In this document: piece after piece, positions 7,598 to 17,212 of the stretch
How the letters are laid out: each line of letters begins with the position of its first letter
Position numbering within the stretch: the stretch's first letter is position 1
Assembly: GCA_016204975.1 (NCBI GenBank)
Contig: JACQJP010000014.1
Span: 1-61,492, forward strand
Length of the DNA stretch: 61,492 nucleotides
Direction of reading: 5' to 3'
Source: Elusimicrobiota bacterium
GTDB lineage: Bacteria > Elusimicrobiota > Elusimicrobia > JACQJP01
The notes under the pieces: model-generated
What the model saw: only the letters and a program-made list of their open reading frames with translations
Database searches by the model: none
What the model was told of the DNA's origin: nothing
Program-made: the position numbers and the translations under genes

Positions 7598-9535
7598 TCA
7601 GGCGGAGCTCTTCAAAAACAGCGCCGACAAAGGCGGCAGCGTGAGATTCAAAGAATAGGGGCGCCCATGGAAGGGCACCGGATCCGCCTCCACTCCTCCG
7701 CAATTTCCCAAGCCGCTCCCGCCGTAGTTCGAGGCGTCGCTGTTTAAAACCTCCTTCCAGAAGCCTCGCCGCCTCACTCCGATCCGATAGTTCTTGCGCG
7801 CGACGGGGGTAAGGTTAAAAACGGCCAGCACGATGTCCGCAGTGGATTTTGCTCGGCGGGTAAAACTCAAGATGCTGTGGTCGGAGTCCTGCGCGTCCAC
7901 CCATTCAAATCCACCGGGGTTGAAATCCAACTCGTGCATGGCCGGCTCGGCCCGATAGAGGCGATTTAAGTCCGAGACCCAGCGCTGAAGTCCTTGATGC
8001 GGCGCATACTGCAAAAGGTGCCACTCGAGACTTTCATCATGTTTCCACTCCCCCCACTGGCCGAATTCCCCCCCCATAAAAAGAAGCTTCTTGCCCGGCT
8101 GAGCATACTGGTACCCGAAAAGGGCCCTGAGGCCGGCGAACTTCTGCCGGTCATCCCCCGGCATCTTCGACAGCAGCGCCCCCTTTCCATGGACCACCTC
8201 GTCATGAGACAGAGGCAGAATAAAATTTTCATGAAAGGCGTAGAGCATGCGGAAGGTGAGGGCGCCTTGGTGATATTTGCGGTGAATGGGTTCCTTCACA
8301 AAATACTCCAGGGTGTCGTGCATCCAGCCCATGTCCCACTTCAGACCAAATCCCAACCCCCCTACGTGGGTCGGCTTGGAAACCATGGGCCAGGCGGTGG
8401 ACTCCTCAGCGATGGTCTGGGTGTCCGGAAAATTCTTATAGGTCTCCACGTTGAGACGGCGAAGGAAATCAATGGCCTCTAAATTCTCGCGGCCGCCGTA
8501 GGCGTTGGGTATCCACTCTCCTTCCCCGCGGGAGTAGTCCAGATAAAGCATGGAGGCCACGGCATCCACGCGCAGGCCGTCCGCATGGAATACATCCAGC
8601 CAATAGATGCCGCCGCTCAAAAGAAAGCTCCGGACCTCGTGGCGCCCATAGTTGAAGATGAAGCTGTTCCAGTCCGGATGAAAACCCTTTTTGGGATCGG
8701 AGTGCTCGTAGAGATGAGTGCCGTCAAAAAATCCGAGGGCGTGGCCGTCGGTCGGGAAGTGGGAGGGGACCCAATCCAAGATCACTCCGATTTGCCTCTG
8801 GTGCAAAAAATCAATCAAGTACATGAAATCCTGAGGTGTCCCATAGCGATGGGTGGGGGCGAAGTAGCCTGTGATCTGGTAGCCCCAGGAACCGTAGAAA
8901 GGATGCTCCATGACGGGCAGAAACTCCACATGGGTGAATCCCATCCTCTCAACATACTCCGCCAGAAGCGGCGCCAGCTCCCGATAGTTCAGGAAGCGGT
9001 TGCCCTCCTCAGGGACACGCCTCCAGGAGCCCAGATGGACCTCGTAAACGGAAACGGGAGCCTCCCCTGCATTGCTCCGGCCGCGCTCGGCCATCCATCG
9101 CCCGTCGCTCCAGGCGTAATCCAAATCCCAAACTACGGAGGCTGTCCGAGGCTCCGACTCCTGATAAAAGGCGAACGGATCGGCCTTGTCGGCGCGAAAA
9201 CCCGACTGCTGGGAGACGACGTGGTACTTGTAAAGAGCTCCGCGGCCCACCTCGGGGATGAAGCCTTCCCAAATACCGGACTGCCCCCGCGGGCGCAGGA
9301 AATGACTCTGAGTGTTCCAACCGTTGAAATCTCCCATCACCGAGACCTGCTTGGCGTTGGGAGACCAAACGGCGAAATAGGTGCCCTTCCGGCCCTCAAA
9401 ACTCATAAGATGGGCGCCCAGTTTCTCATACAGGCGAAGGTGGCTGCCCTCATTGAAAAGGTAGAGATCCTCCTCCGTCAACCGCGTCACCCCATAGAGG
9501 ACCTTCGACCTGGCTCCGACTTTAGAGATTCCCAT
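7598..9535 (-). CDS. glgB: 1,4-alpha-glucan branching enzyme
   Basis: 645 residues, a GH13 branching enzyme. A CBM48 domain lies at about 40-140 (GTYFAVWSPNAKQVSVMGDF), the catalytic barrel at about 160-530, and an all-beta C-terminal domain follows. Barrel motifs are DWVPSHFPTDGH, DGLRVDAVASMLYLDYSR (nucleophile Asp), TIAEESTAWP (acid/base Glu) and LPLSHDEVVHGKG (third acid). YEVHLGSWRR is typical of GlgB. It transfers alpha-1,4 segments to alpha-1,6 branches during glycogen synthesis. No other glycogen gene is adjacent. The ATG at 9535 has AGGAGG upstream. It is divergent from the aldolase gene, with 61 bp for both promoters. Confidence 0.96.
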   Translation of the reverse strand: MGISKVGARSKVLYGVTRLTEEDLYLFNEGSHLRLYEKLGAHLMSFEGRKGTYFAVWSPNAKQVSVMGDFNGWNTQSHFLRPRGQSGIWEGFIPEVGRGALYKYHVVSQQSGFRADKADPFAFYQESEPRTASVVWDLDYAWSDGRWMAERGRSNAGEAPVSVYEVHLGSWRRVPEEGNRFLNYRELAPLLAEYVERMGFTHVEFLPVMEHPFYGSWGYQITGYFAPTHRYGTPQDFMYLIDFLHQRQIGVILDWVPSHFPTDGHALGFFDGTHLYEHSDPKKGFHPDWNSFIFNYGRHEVRSFLLSGGIYWLDVFHADGLRVDAVASMLYLDYSRGEGEWIPNAYGGRENLEAIDFLRRLNVETYKNFPDTQTIAEESTAWPMVSKPTHVGGLGFGLKWDMGWMHDTLEYFVKEPIHRKYHQGALTFRMLYAFHENFILPLSHDEVVHGKGALLSKMPGDDRQKFAGLRALFGYQYAQPGKKLLFMGGEFGQWGEWKHDESLEWHLLQYAPHQGLQRWVSDLNRLYRAEPAMHELDFNPGGFEWVDAQDSDHSILSFTRRAKSTADIVLAVFNLTPVARKNYRIGVRRRGFWKEVLNSDASNYGGSGLGNCGGVEADPVPFHGRPYSLNLTLPPLSALFLKSSA

Positions 9536-9596
9536 GTAGCTCGGACGCCTCCTGTGTTCCTATGAATTGTAGTGGAGATGCGCTCAGAAGTCAATT

Positions 9597-10121
9597 ATGC
9601 GGATGGACGCGCAGTGCGAAGAAAACTATACTGATGCCGTGAACAAAGAACTGCTGCTCTCCTACGGGAAACGCATGCACAATGCAGGATACCTCCGTGA
9701 GGCGGATGGAAATCTCTCCGTACGCTGCGCGGCAGGTGCCTCCCTCTACATCACCTCCGCCGGCAAAAACAAAGGGGCGCTACGGCTCTTCGAAATCGTG
9801 GAGGTCGGTTTGCATGGAAAAAGGAGCTCGGGGCACGAGGCTCCCTCCTCAGACCTTCCCATCCATCTAGCCATCTACCGAAGCTGCCCGAAATTCGGCG
9901 CGGTGCTACACGCCCATTCTCCCCGCGCGGTCCGACTGGCCCAATCGGAAGGCTCCGGGCCGGAGCTTCCCTGTGTGGAACAGCCCTCCCAGATACCTGC
10001 CCACATCGCCGCAAGCCGGGCGGTACTCCTCAAAAATCACGGGATCTATGTGGCTGGGAAGAACCTCGAAGAGGCCTGGCGCCTGCTGGAAAAAATCGAG
10101 CGGCCAACTGCGAAGACCTAA
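9597..10121 (+). CDS. Class II aldolase/adducin-family protein
   Basis: 174 residues. Zinc ligands of the class II aldolase fold are present: HAH (His105 and His107 in VLHAHSPRAV) and the third His in LLKNHGIYVAG. The usual catalytic Glu in the P-S-S-E motif (Glu73 of FucA) is Asp86 here (PSSDLPIHLAIYR). The protein is somewhat short compared with about 210 residues for FucA-type enzymes. Its 3' end overlaps the convergent mtnA gene by 92 bp. Because MtnA makes 5-methylthioribulose-1-phosphate, this enzyme may be either an MtnB-type dehydratase or the aldolase of the MTA/5'-deoxyadenosine DHAP shunt; the pairing is inference from position. Confidence 0.85.
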   Translation: MRMDAQCEENYTDAVNKELLLSYGKRMHNAGYLREADGNLSVRCAAGASLYITSAGKNKGALRLFEIVEVGLHGKRSSGHEAPSSDLPIHLAIYRSCPKFGAVLHAHSPRAVRLAQSEGSGPELPCVEQPSQIPAHIAASRAVLLKNHGIYVAGKNLEEAWRLLEKIERPTAKT

Positions 10122-11145
10122 AAACCCCTTTTTCGGTCATGTATCCCGTCACCAGCGATGCGGGGGTCACGTCAAAGACCGGATTGTAGGCCCGCGTACC
10201 GACAGGCGCGATAGAAAGCCCCCGAATGCTGGTGAGCTCCCGGGAAGACCTTTCCTCAATGGGGATTTTCATTCCGGAACCCATCGCGGGATCCAAAGTG
10301 GTGGAGGGCGCCGCCACATAAAAGGGAATTCGGTGGGCACGAGCTAATACCGACAGGGCATAGGTTCCGATCTTGTTGGCCACGTCTCCCCCACGGGTGA
10401 TGCGATCCGCCCCGACAATCACCACATCCACCTGCCCCTGCCGCAGCAAAAAACCGGCTGCCCCATCCGCAATCAAAGTCAGCGGCACCCCGCTCTTCTT
10501 CGCCTCCCAGGCGGTGAGGCGACTCCCCTGAAGCCAGGGCCGGGTTTCACAGGCATAGACCTCCACCCGGCCGGTTCTTCTAAAAAGCTCCTGAATTACT
10601 CCCCAGGCCGTCCCGACCCCGGAGGTGGCCAGAGCCCCGGTGTTACACAGGGTCAGGATGCGCAGGCGTCTGCCGCCATAAAGCCTTTGGAGCCTCCGAG
10701 CTCCCTTGCGAGACAGCGCCCGGTTGGCCTCTAAATCGCGGTGAAAATACTGAAGCGCCGCCCGCTCCAACCCCCGGGCAATTTTCCGCACTCCTCCAGC
10801 CCTACCGGAATGTTTCCGCAGCGCCTGCAAGGATCCCTCCATAAAACAGAGCGCATTTCTCAAATTGATCGCCGTAGGACGCGCCTGAAGCAATCGCTGC
10901 TGCCAATGCCGGAGAACTCCGGGAAGATTCTCCGGCCTCCCACGGTATCGCCGGGCCTGGAGCGCCAGCCCAAACGCGGCACATACCCCAATGGCGGGGG
11001 CTCCCCGCACAACCATCCGACGGATGGCCCGAAAAACCTCCGAGGCGCTCCGGACCTGGAGATACTCTTCGCGAAAAGGAAGCTTTCTCTGGTCCAAGAG
11101 AAACAAAGACCCCTTCTTCCAAAGGATGGGATGGATAGAGGACAT
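10030..11145 (-). CDS. mtnA: S-methyl-5-thioribose-1-phosphate isomerase
   Basis: 371 residues of the eIF2B/MtnA family. VVRGAPAIGVCAAFG, the catalytic Cys167 in TLCNTGALAT and Asp247 in VIVGADRITRGGDVANKIGTY are all present, as are TTLDPAMGSGMKIPIEERS and the end motif NPVFDVTPASLVTGYMTE. It converts methylthioribose-1-phosphate to methylthioribulose-1-phosphate in methionine salvage, or acts on 5-deoxyribose-1-phosphate. The protein normally ends soon after VTGYMTEKGVF; here about 35 further basic residues are encoded over the 3' end of the convergent aldolase gene. It is the last gene of the seven-gene minus-strand operon, 14 bp after the kinase. Confidence 0.93.
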   Translation of the reverse strand: MSSIHPILWKKGSLFLLDQRKLPFREEYLQVRSASEVFRAIRRMVVRGAPAIGVCAAFGLALQARRYRGRPENLPGVLRHWQQRLLQARPTAINLRNALCFMEGSLQALRKHSGRAGGVRKIARGLERAALQYFHRDLEANRALSRKGARRLQRLYGGRRLRILTLCNTGALATSGVGTAWGVIQELFRRTGRVEVYACETRPWLQGSRLTAWEAKKSGVPLTLIADGAAGFLLRQGQVDVVIVGADRITRGGDVANKIGTYALSVLARAHRIPFYVAAPSTTLDPAMGSGMKIPIEERSSRELTSIRGLSIAPVGTRAYNPVFDVTPASLVTGYMTEKGVFRSSQLAARFFPAGARPLRGSSQPHRSRDF

Positions 11146-11159
11146 GGGTTAATTTTACC

Positions 11160-14100
11160 TTAGACGGAAACGGATTTCCCGGCAAGCGCAAGGCGGACCG
11201 CTTTGCGCAGGACCTGGAGACTCACCGGCTTCTCCAAGAGCGGAAGATGCCGCTCGCGAAAATCCCGCTCCAGGGCTTCATTGAGAATATCTCCGGTGAC
11301 AAAAAGGAAGGTGGGGCGAGGCGCATGGCTGAAACTTTCCCAGCCTTCGTAAAGCTCAATGCCTGTGCCGTCCCCCAGGCGAACATCCGTCACCACCAAA
11401 TCAAAGCTTTTTTCGGAGACCTTCTGCGCCGCCTGCCGAAAACTCTGTGCCTCCTCCACCTTCTCCCCCTCCGCCTCCAGACTCTTGCGCAAAAGGGCCA
11501 ACACCGCAGGTTCGTCATCCACCACCAGGACCCGCTTGCCCCGAACCTCCCGAGACAGCCGCACCCCCTGTTTCTGCTCAGAGACCCTACGATGCGCCAC
11601 GGGAAGCTCAAACCAAAACGTGGCTCCTGATCCTTCCGCCGTTTCCTGCAGACCGATTCTCCCCCCATGCTCCTCCAGAATCTGACGACAGACGGTCAGG
11701 CCAAGCCCCGTCCCCCTCCCGGCAGGCTTGGTGGTGAAAAACGGATCAAACAGTCGCCCGCGAGCCGACTCCGGAATTCCGGGGCCTGAGTCGGAGACCT
11801 CCACGCGGACCTTCCCTTTTTGGATCTGACCGGAAATTCGGATTTCCTGCGCCCCAGCGCCAGGAGACACCGCATCGCAGGCATTGTTCACCAGATTGAT
11901 CACCACCTGCTCCAGTTGCTGGAAATCCCCCAGGACCCTGGGCAGCCTGGAATCCAATCGGACGGTCACTGAGACCGAAGCCTCTTTCTTAAGCTTATAC
12001 TCCAAAAGCTCCAAGGCCGCCTGCACCACCTTGGGCAACTCCACGGGGATCTTCTCCCCCTCCCGGCGACGCACGAAAAACAGCAGATTCTGCACGATTT
12101 TCGTGCATCGAAGGGCGCTTTCACGGATGAGGCGCAAATCCTCCCGCATGGAAGCGGCATCCTCCTGCCCGGAAGACAAAAACTCCGCATACCCTACCAC
12201 AGCCTGGAGGGGATTGTTGAGCTCATGGGCCACGCTGGAGATGAGCTGCCCCACCGCGGAAAGCTTCTCCGACCGAATGATCTGCTGCTGGAGCTTCTTG
12301 GCGTCCGTCACGTCCCGAATCACCACCGTCCATTCCCGGTTCATCCAAAAATCCGGATAGGCTCCTCCCCAGGAGAGGCTCAGTTCCAGTCGCTTGCCCT
12401 CCCGAGAAAGCCCGGTCAAAACAAACTCTCTCACAGAACCCCTGGTCATCACCTCCGCCAAGAGGCGTTGCCAATCCTGTCCGGAGCCGCCGGAAAAAAG
12501 GAAGGAAACCGGTTTTCCAAAAACCTGCTCGGGCGCATAGCCAAAGATCTCCTCTGCCCCCCGACTCCAGGTGGCGATCCGATGTTGCGAGGAAAGACCC
12601 AGGATGGCCACTGGGGAGTTGTCCAAAACAGCACGGTACCTGGCCTCCGACTGCGCCAGGTGCCGAAAAAGCCCCAGATTTTCAATGGCCAACCCTGCCG
12701 CATTGGCAAAAAGACCCAGCCCCTCTTGGTCAGACTCCTGGAGAGCCCTGTAGCTATAGTAGTTGTCCGCCGCGAAAACTCCAAAAACCTGGTTTTTGCC
12801 GCAGATGGGAGCCAGGAGAAACTCACGGGTCTTGGACTCCCGGACATAGTCCGGATTGACCCGAAGGTCCTTTAAAGGATCGCGGACCCAAAGGTTTTGC
12901 CGCGTGGAGACGACCTCATTGAGGATCTCCCGGGCCCCCAGGGGAATCTGGCGTTTCCGAAAAGTCTGTTCTGAAAGTCCCATGGCCTCCGTCTCGTAGA
13001 CATACCGTCCCACAATCTTCTGTTGCGCCTTATCCACCCAGTAAAGAGCCGTGCGGTCCAAGGAAAGTCCCCGAGCCACGGACCGGAGAGCCGTCCGGAG
13101 GATGGCCTCCTCGTCGAGCCCCTTCATGACGGCTCTCTCCATCTCCCGCAGCGCCTCCAGAAAACGCACCCGAGACCGCAGCTCCTCCGTTCGGGCACGC
13201 AGCCGCAAGGTCATGGCATTGAAGGAGTCTGCCAATGCCTTCAGTTCCCGGACCTCCGGAGAGGGAAACTGGTAATCCAGGTTCCCCGACGCCAGGTGTT
13301 CGGTTCCCCGCACCAGATCCTGAACCGGCCGGAGGGACCTCTGAACCCTCCAGACGATAAAACCGGACAGGCAGAGACCGATGGCAATGGAAAAGAGGAC
13401 GATCCAAGCGGCAATCAACCTCACCGGCACCAGAAACTCCTCTAAGTCCGCAACCGTCACCACATTCCAGGGGGTTTTAGGAATGGCCCTCTCCCCCATC
13501 AAGAAGTGCGCAAAAGAGGGAGCGGAGCCCATCACCCTATGCCCCTCCCGATTTGTCAGATAGGTCTTTCCACGGGCCCCGACCTGAAACCCCTCCAAGA
13601 GGCCTTGGACAAATCGAAGGTCGCAGACGAAGAGGAGAGTCCCCTGCATCTTTCCGGAAGAACCCCGCCGGGGAGAGGCGTAGCGCAAAATCCAGCCATT
13701 CTCCCCCTGCTCGATCGGAGAGACAAAGAGCTGACCCTCCAAAACACCCTTGGGAATAGGCATCCCCTGTGAAGAAGGCTTTCGGAGTATCCGATGCCCC
13801 TGAACTTGGGAGACGATCCGGCCCTCAAAATCCAGATAGATGATCTCTCGATAGACCTGAGCGCGTTGGGAAAACCTCCATAGGTACTCGTCAATGCCCT
13901 TCCGAACCATCCGGGCCTCCTCCAGAAGGCCATAGGACACGTTCTTGGCGTAGTCTTCAAACAGCGGGCTTTCCCCAACCGCCTCCACCTCCGCGGATCT
14001 GCGTTGGAAAAATGCCCCTAAACTGGAGGAGGCCTGGCGGAGCAGAGTCTGAAGTTGATTCTCCACGTTCAGCAGGATCTGCCTGCGAACCAGAAAATAG

Positions 14101-14195
14101 CTGGACAAGCCAAGCAATAAGACGAATCCAAAAAGGACGGGGATAAAGCCCAGAAGAACATTCCAGCGCAGAGAGAGGTTCTTAGTCCATCTCAT
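11160..14195 (-). CDS. Hybrid sensor histidine kinase (periplasmic sensor-HAMP-GAF-PAS-HisKA-HATPase-REC)
   Basis: 1011 residues. TM1 lies at 13-36 and a periplasmic sensor region, probably Cache-like, at 37-258. TM2 spans 259-282 and HAMP 283-337. GAF is at about 345-508 and PAS at 515-632. HisKA has phosphoacceptor His657 in [12 protein letters not shown]. HATPase_c has the N box [10 protein letters not shown] (about 767-776), G1 DSGPGIPE and G2 [10 protein letters not shown]-terminal receiver carries DDEP at 893-896, phosphoacceptor Asp937 and Lys989. It lies 12 bp after the membrane-protein gene and 14 bp before mtnA. The HTH-REC regulator at the other end of the operon is the obvious candidate output partner, and the orphan binding protein could feed the sensor domain. 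Confidence 0.94.
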   Translation of the reverse strand: MRWTKNLSLRWNVLLGFIPVLFGFVLLLGLSSYFLVRRQILLNVENQLQTLLRQASSSLGAFFQRRSAEVEAVGESPLFEDYAKNVSYGLLEEARMVRKGIDEYLWRFSQRAQVYREIIYLDFEGRIVSQVQGHRILRKPSSQGMPIPKGVLEGQLFVSPIEQGENGWILRYASPRRGSSGKMQGTLLFVCDLRFVQGLLEGFQVGARGKTYLTNREGHRVMGSAPSFAHFLMGERAIPKTPWNVVTVADLEEFLVPVRLIAAWIVLFSIAIGLCLSGFIVWRVQRSLRPVQDLVRGTEHLASGNLDYQFPSPEVRELKALADSFNAMTLRLRARTEELRSRVRFLEALREMERAVMKGLDEEAILRTALRSVARGLSLDRTALYWVDKAQQKIVGRYVYETEAMGLSEQTFRKRQIPLGAREILNEVVSTRQNLWVRDPLKDLRVNPDYVRESKTREFLLAPICGKNQVFGVFAADNYYSYRALQESDQEGLGLFANAAGLAIENLGLFRHLAQSEARYRAVLDNSPVAILGLSSQHRIATWSRGAEEIFGYAPEQVFGKPVSFLFSGGSGQDWQRLLAEVMTRGSVREFVLTGLSREGKRLELSLSWGGAYPDFWMNREWTVVIRDVTDAKKLQQQIIRSEKLSAVGQLISSVAHELNNPLQAVVGYAEFLSSGQEDAASMREDLRLIRESALRCTKIVQNLLFFVRRREGEKIPVELPKVVQAALELLEYKLKKEASVSVTVRLDSRLPRVLGDFQQLEQVVINLVNNACDAVSPGAGAQEIRISGQIQKGKVRVEVSDSGPGIPESARGRLFDPFFTTKPAGRGTGLGLTVCRQILEEHGGRIGLQETAEGSGATFWFELPVAHRRVSEQKQGVRLSREVRGKRVLVVDDEPAVLALLRKSLEAEGEKVEEAQSFRQAAQKVSEKSFDLVVTDVRLGDGTGIELYEGWESFSHAPRPTFLFVTGDILNEALERDFRERHLPLLEKPVSLQVLRKAVRLALAGKSVSV

Positions 14196-14207
14196 GTCAA
14201 TGTCGGA

Positions 14208-14630
14208 TCACAACAATCCAGAAAAGAAAGCGAGCCAGTACACTCCGGATAGAAACGGAAACAAGGCCACCAAACCGAAATGGCTCAGCCGTCCTAAAAA
14301 GCCCCCTGGCCAAATCCGAGGATATACATAGACCTGGATGAACGTCCGATATCCCCAAAAAATGCCCAGAAAGCAGGAAAGCGCCATCCCCAGCCGGCCG
14401 CCCTCCGCCATCTCCCTTGAACAAACCGCCACCACAGTCCCCAGCCCCAAAATCACCAAGACAATCCCCCCACCCATGACCAGCACCATTCTGCGGTTGA
14501 TCGGGGCCAGCTTTGCAAGATCCTCCCTCCAGCCCAACATCCTCGGGGCCAGCAGCATGGCCGGAACGTTCAAAAAATGAAGCATCCCCGCCAGAAAAAG
14601 CAGATCCTCCAGAGAAAGAAGTGGACTCAT
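14208..14630 (-). CDS. Four-helix membrane protein of unknown function
   Basis: 140 residues, four hydrophobic segments at about 5-28, 47-69, 80-100 and 115-138. Between helices 1 and 2 is a polar stretch PRMLGWREDLAKLAPINRRM that looks like a conserved cytoplasmic loop. I do not assign a named family. It sits 20 bp after the substrate-binding-protein gene and 12 bp before the histidine kinase, so it is embedded in the operon and may link the periplasmic protein with the kinase or export a product; both ideas are inference from position only. Confidence 0.75.
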   Translation of the reverse strand: MSPLLSLEDLLFLAGMLHFLNVPAMLLAPRMLGWREDLAKLAPINRRMVLVMGGGIVLVILGLGTVVAVCSREMAEGGRLGMALSCFLGIFWGYRTFIQVYVYPRIWPGGFLGRLSHFGLVALFPFLSGVYWLAFFSGLL

Positions 14631-14650
14631 CGTACCTCCCTTAGATATCC

Positions 14651-16162
14651 TTACGGTTTTCGAGCTGCCTCGGAGCTCTCCAGCTCCACCCGATCGAAAT
14701 AAGGCATTCCCGTGATCGAAGGAACAAAACGCACGCCCCGCCGAACGCCGTATGTCCGGAGCCTCTGATAGGTAAAAATACTCAGGGCCTGTTCCCAGAT
14801 GAGCCGATCCAGGTCTTCCCCTTTCTTCTGCCTCGCATCGGGGTTCAGCTCCGCAACCATCGCTTCCAGGACTCGGTCATACTCCGTATCCTTGTGCAGA
14901 GAGTAAGGAGACTTGGAGTAAAGTAAAATGCTTTGAATGAAAAAACTGTGAGCCATGGGATCCGGCATGCCGCCCATGGCCAAATCATAGTTGCCCTTCC
15001 GGAGCGCCGCGATCAGCTCCTCCCCCGTCTCAATCCAGTCCATCTCCAAAAGAACGCCCACCTGGGAGAGTTGCTTGGACAGAATCTGTGCGGTTCTCTT
15101 GCCCTGCACATAGACCAAGGCCTTGAGCTTGACCGGCATAGAAACTCCCGCCTCCCACAAAAGTCTCCGAGCCTTTTCCGGATCGTAGGGATAGGGACGC
15201 AGACCTGCATGGTGCCCCTCCTCGCCGGGCATGGACAGGGCGGCCAGAGACCTGCCGTTGCCGAACAGGTCATAGCGAATCAGATCCTCCCGATGGATCG
15301 CATGGTTTATGGCCTGCCGAACCCGAGGATCCGAGAGGGGTTTTTGGGAGACGTTGAACGTCGCGCCGAAAGTATAGAAGGTTTCCTTCTTCAATACCTC
15401 CGTGCCGTGGTGCTCGAACACCGTGCGGGTAAAGGTGCCGGGCAGTTCGGTCACAATGTGCAGCTCCCCATCCAGTAGGGCTTGGACCTGGGCCTGCGCA
15501 GGCAAAAACCGAAACCGCAGCTCCCGGATACTCGGAACCCCGGCGCGCCAGTACCGATCGTTGGCCTCTAAGACGACCTCCCGGCCCCGAATCCAACGCA
15601 CAAAACGAAAGGGTCCCGTCCCCACCGGCCTTTCAGCCAGAATCCCCGCTCCCTCCTTCTCCAGATAGCCTGGGGGGACAATGAGAAAAATCCATGCCAA
15701 GCGATGCAGCAACAGCCCATCCGGAAAACGTGTTTTGATATCCACGGTCCAAGGGTCCACTACCTCGATGCGCTCCATCGAGTCAATATAGGCGAGGCCG
15801 GGAAAGTTGATCTTGGGATCCAGGTAGCGCAACAAAGTTTTCCGGACCGCCTCCGCCCCAAAGGGCTCCCCATTGTGGAAGACGACCCCCCGGCGCAGAT
15901 GAAAGCGAACGGTCAAAGGATCCAACCTCTTCCAGGAAACAGCCAAGGAAGGCACGATCTTGCCCTCGGCGTCGAAGCGCACCAGCCCCTCGAAGACCTG
16001 CTGGAGCAGGGTGTAGGTTTTCTGGGAAAACTGACGGTGGGGATCGAGGGTGACGGGATCCGTCGTATCGTCGCAAACGACGAGGGTCTGGGAAAAACCA
16101 TGGAGGGGCGCCGTCCATAGGAGGAGTAGAAAAAACCGAAGCCAAAAAGGCATCGCGCGCAA
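14651..16162 (-). CDS. Periplasmic substrate-binding protein, SBP_bac_5 (DppA/OppA) family, orphan
   Basis: 503 residues with a signal peptide (MRAMPFWLRFFLLLLWTAPL, cleavage near GFSQ). The mature protein shows family 5 motifs: DPVTLDPHRQFSQKTYTLLQ, VFEGLVRFDAEGKIVPSLA, LRRGVVFHNGEPFGAEAV, RQAINHAIHREDL and PYDPEKARRLLWEAG. These proteins bind oligopeptides, nickel complexes or other solutes. No permease or ATPase gene is nearby. Instead the gene lies between an O-methyltransferase (abutting exactly) and a membrane protein plus histidine kinase, so a signalling or capture role is more likely here than classical uptake, unless a transporter is encoded elsewhere. Confidence 0.92.
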   Translation of the reverse strand: MRAMPFWLRFFLLLLWTAPLHGFSQTLVVCDDTTDPVTLDPHRQFSQKTYTLLQQVFEGLVRFDAEGKIVPSLAVSWKRLDPLTVRFHLRRGVVFHNGEPFGAEAVRKTLLRYLDPKINFPGLAYIDSMERIEVVDPWTVDIKTRFPDGLLLHRLAWIFLIVPPGYLEKEGAGILAERPVGTGPFRFVRWIRGREVVLEANDRYWRAGVPSIRELRFRFLPAQAQVQALLDGELHIVTELPGTFTRTVFEHHGTEVLKKETFYTFGATFNVSQKPLSDPRVRQAINHAIHREDLIRYDLFGNGRSLAALSMPGEEGHHAGLRPYPYDPEKARRLLWEAGVSMPVKLKALVYVQGKRTAQILSKQLSQVGVLLEMDWIETGEELIAALRKGNYDLAMGGMPDPMAHSFFIQSILLYSKSPYSLHKDTEYDRVLEAMVAELNPDARQKKGEDLDRLIWEQALSIFTYQRLRTYGVRRGVRFVPSITGMPYFDRVELESSEAARKP

Positions 16163-17212
16163 TTACTTCCTTGCCACCGCCATGGCGAAGGGTCCGCCCA
16201 GGGAAGCCACCCGGGTCTCTTCAAATCCAACCTCACGGAGCCATTGGCAAATCTCCCGACCGGTACGGTTGCGCCCCTGCTCGGTCTCAATCAACATGTC
16301 CAGGCTCATGAGAAGCCCGAAGAGGTTGTGCCGCCTTTCCTCGTCAACGAGAGCCTCGATGACCAAGAGGGTGCCCCCCTTCGGCAATGCCCGATACACC
16401 TTGGCCAAGAGCTTCCGGCAATCCTCCTCCCCGAAACCATGCAGAAGGTTGCCCAAGGCATAAACCTCCGCCTCCGGCAAGGGGTCTGAGAAACAATCCC
16501 CCCCCACAAACTCCACCCGATCCACGACCCCTGCGCGCTGGGCATATTCGCGAAAGATCGGCTCCACGGCGGGAAGATCCATGTTGATCCCCCGGAGGTT
16601 CGGGTAGGCCTTGGCCACCTCGATGTTTAAGGTCCCCGGACCCCCGCCCAGATCGCAGAAGGTGCGGCAACGGGAGAAGTCAAACCGGCGCGCCGCCTCC
16701 ACAGAGGAGCCGGCGGAAAGCCCCACCATGGCTCTCACAAACAGATTCTGTTTGGCGGGATCCGAATACAAAATCTCAAAGAGCGGGCGGCTGTCCTGCC
16801 GAGTCTCATTCTGGGGGCGGCCGCTGCGCAAGGCTTCCTCCAGGCCTCCCCAGAAGCCATAGAGGCGCTGGTTCAGCATCAGAAAAATCTCCCCGATGTA
16901 ATGGGGGGAGCCTTTGTTTAGAAAGAGCTGTGCCTCCGGCGTATTCCGGTAGATCCCATCCTCGCGTCCTAAAACGGAGAGCGCTACCAAGGCGTCCAGG
17001 AAATCGCGAGCCGCGCGCGGATGAAGCCCCAACTCCTTCTCTATCTCTGAAACGCTCCTGGGGCCCGCCGCCAAAACAGTAAAAAGATCCAAATGGACCG
17101 CCGACAAAAATACCTTACTGGACCAAAAGCCCGTCCCCAGCTCAACCAACCGTTCCGGTCCGGCCGAGGCAGGCGCTCCGACGCCGGCAGAACCCACGGG
17201 TTGGGTCTTCAT
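16163..17212 (-). CDS. SAM-dependent O-methyltransferase (acetylserotonin OMT-like)
   Basis: 349 residues. An N-terminal winged-helix dimerisation domain lies at about 25-105 (VHLDLFTVLAAGPRSVSEIE, ALVALSVL), followed by a Rossmann methyltransferase domain with the SAM loop CDLGGGPGTLNIEVAKAYP, the acidic ribose-binding segment NMDLPAV and ALGNLLHGFGEEDCRKLL. This architecture is that of plant/bacterial class II small-molecule O-methyltransferases (hydroxyneurosporene/acetylserotonin type), acting on natural products. The start overlaps the stop of the ThDP enzyme gene by 4 bp and the stop abuts the binding-protein start, so the three proteins are translationally coupled. It probably methylates the product of the upstream enzyme; the substrate is unknown. 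Confidence 0.92.
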   Translation of the reverse strand: MKTQPVGSAGVGAPASAGPERLVELGTGFWSSKVFLSAVHLDLFTVLAAGPRSVSEIEKELGLHPRAARDFLDALVALSVLGREDGIYRNTPEAQLFLNKGSPHYIGEIFLMLNQRLYGFWGGLEEALRSGRPQNETRQDSRPLFEILYSDPAKQNLFVRAMVGLSAGSSVEAARRFDFSRCRTFCDLGGGPGTLNIEVAKAYPNLRGINMDLPAVEPIFREYAQRAGVVDRVEFVGGDCFSDPLPEAEVYALGNLLHGFGEEDCRKLLAKVYRALPKGGTLLVIEALVDEERRHNLFGLLMSLDMLIETEQGRNRTGREICQWLREVGFEETRVASLGGPFAMAVARK

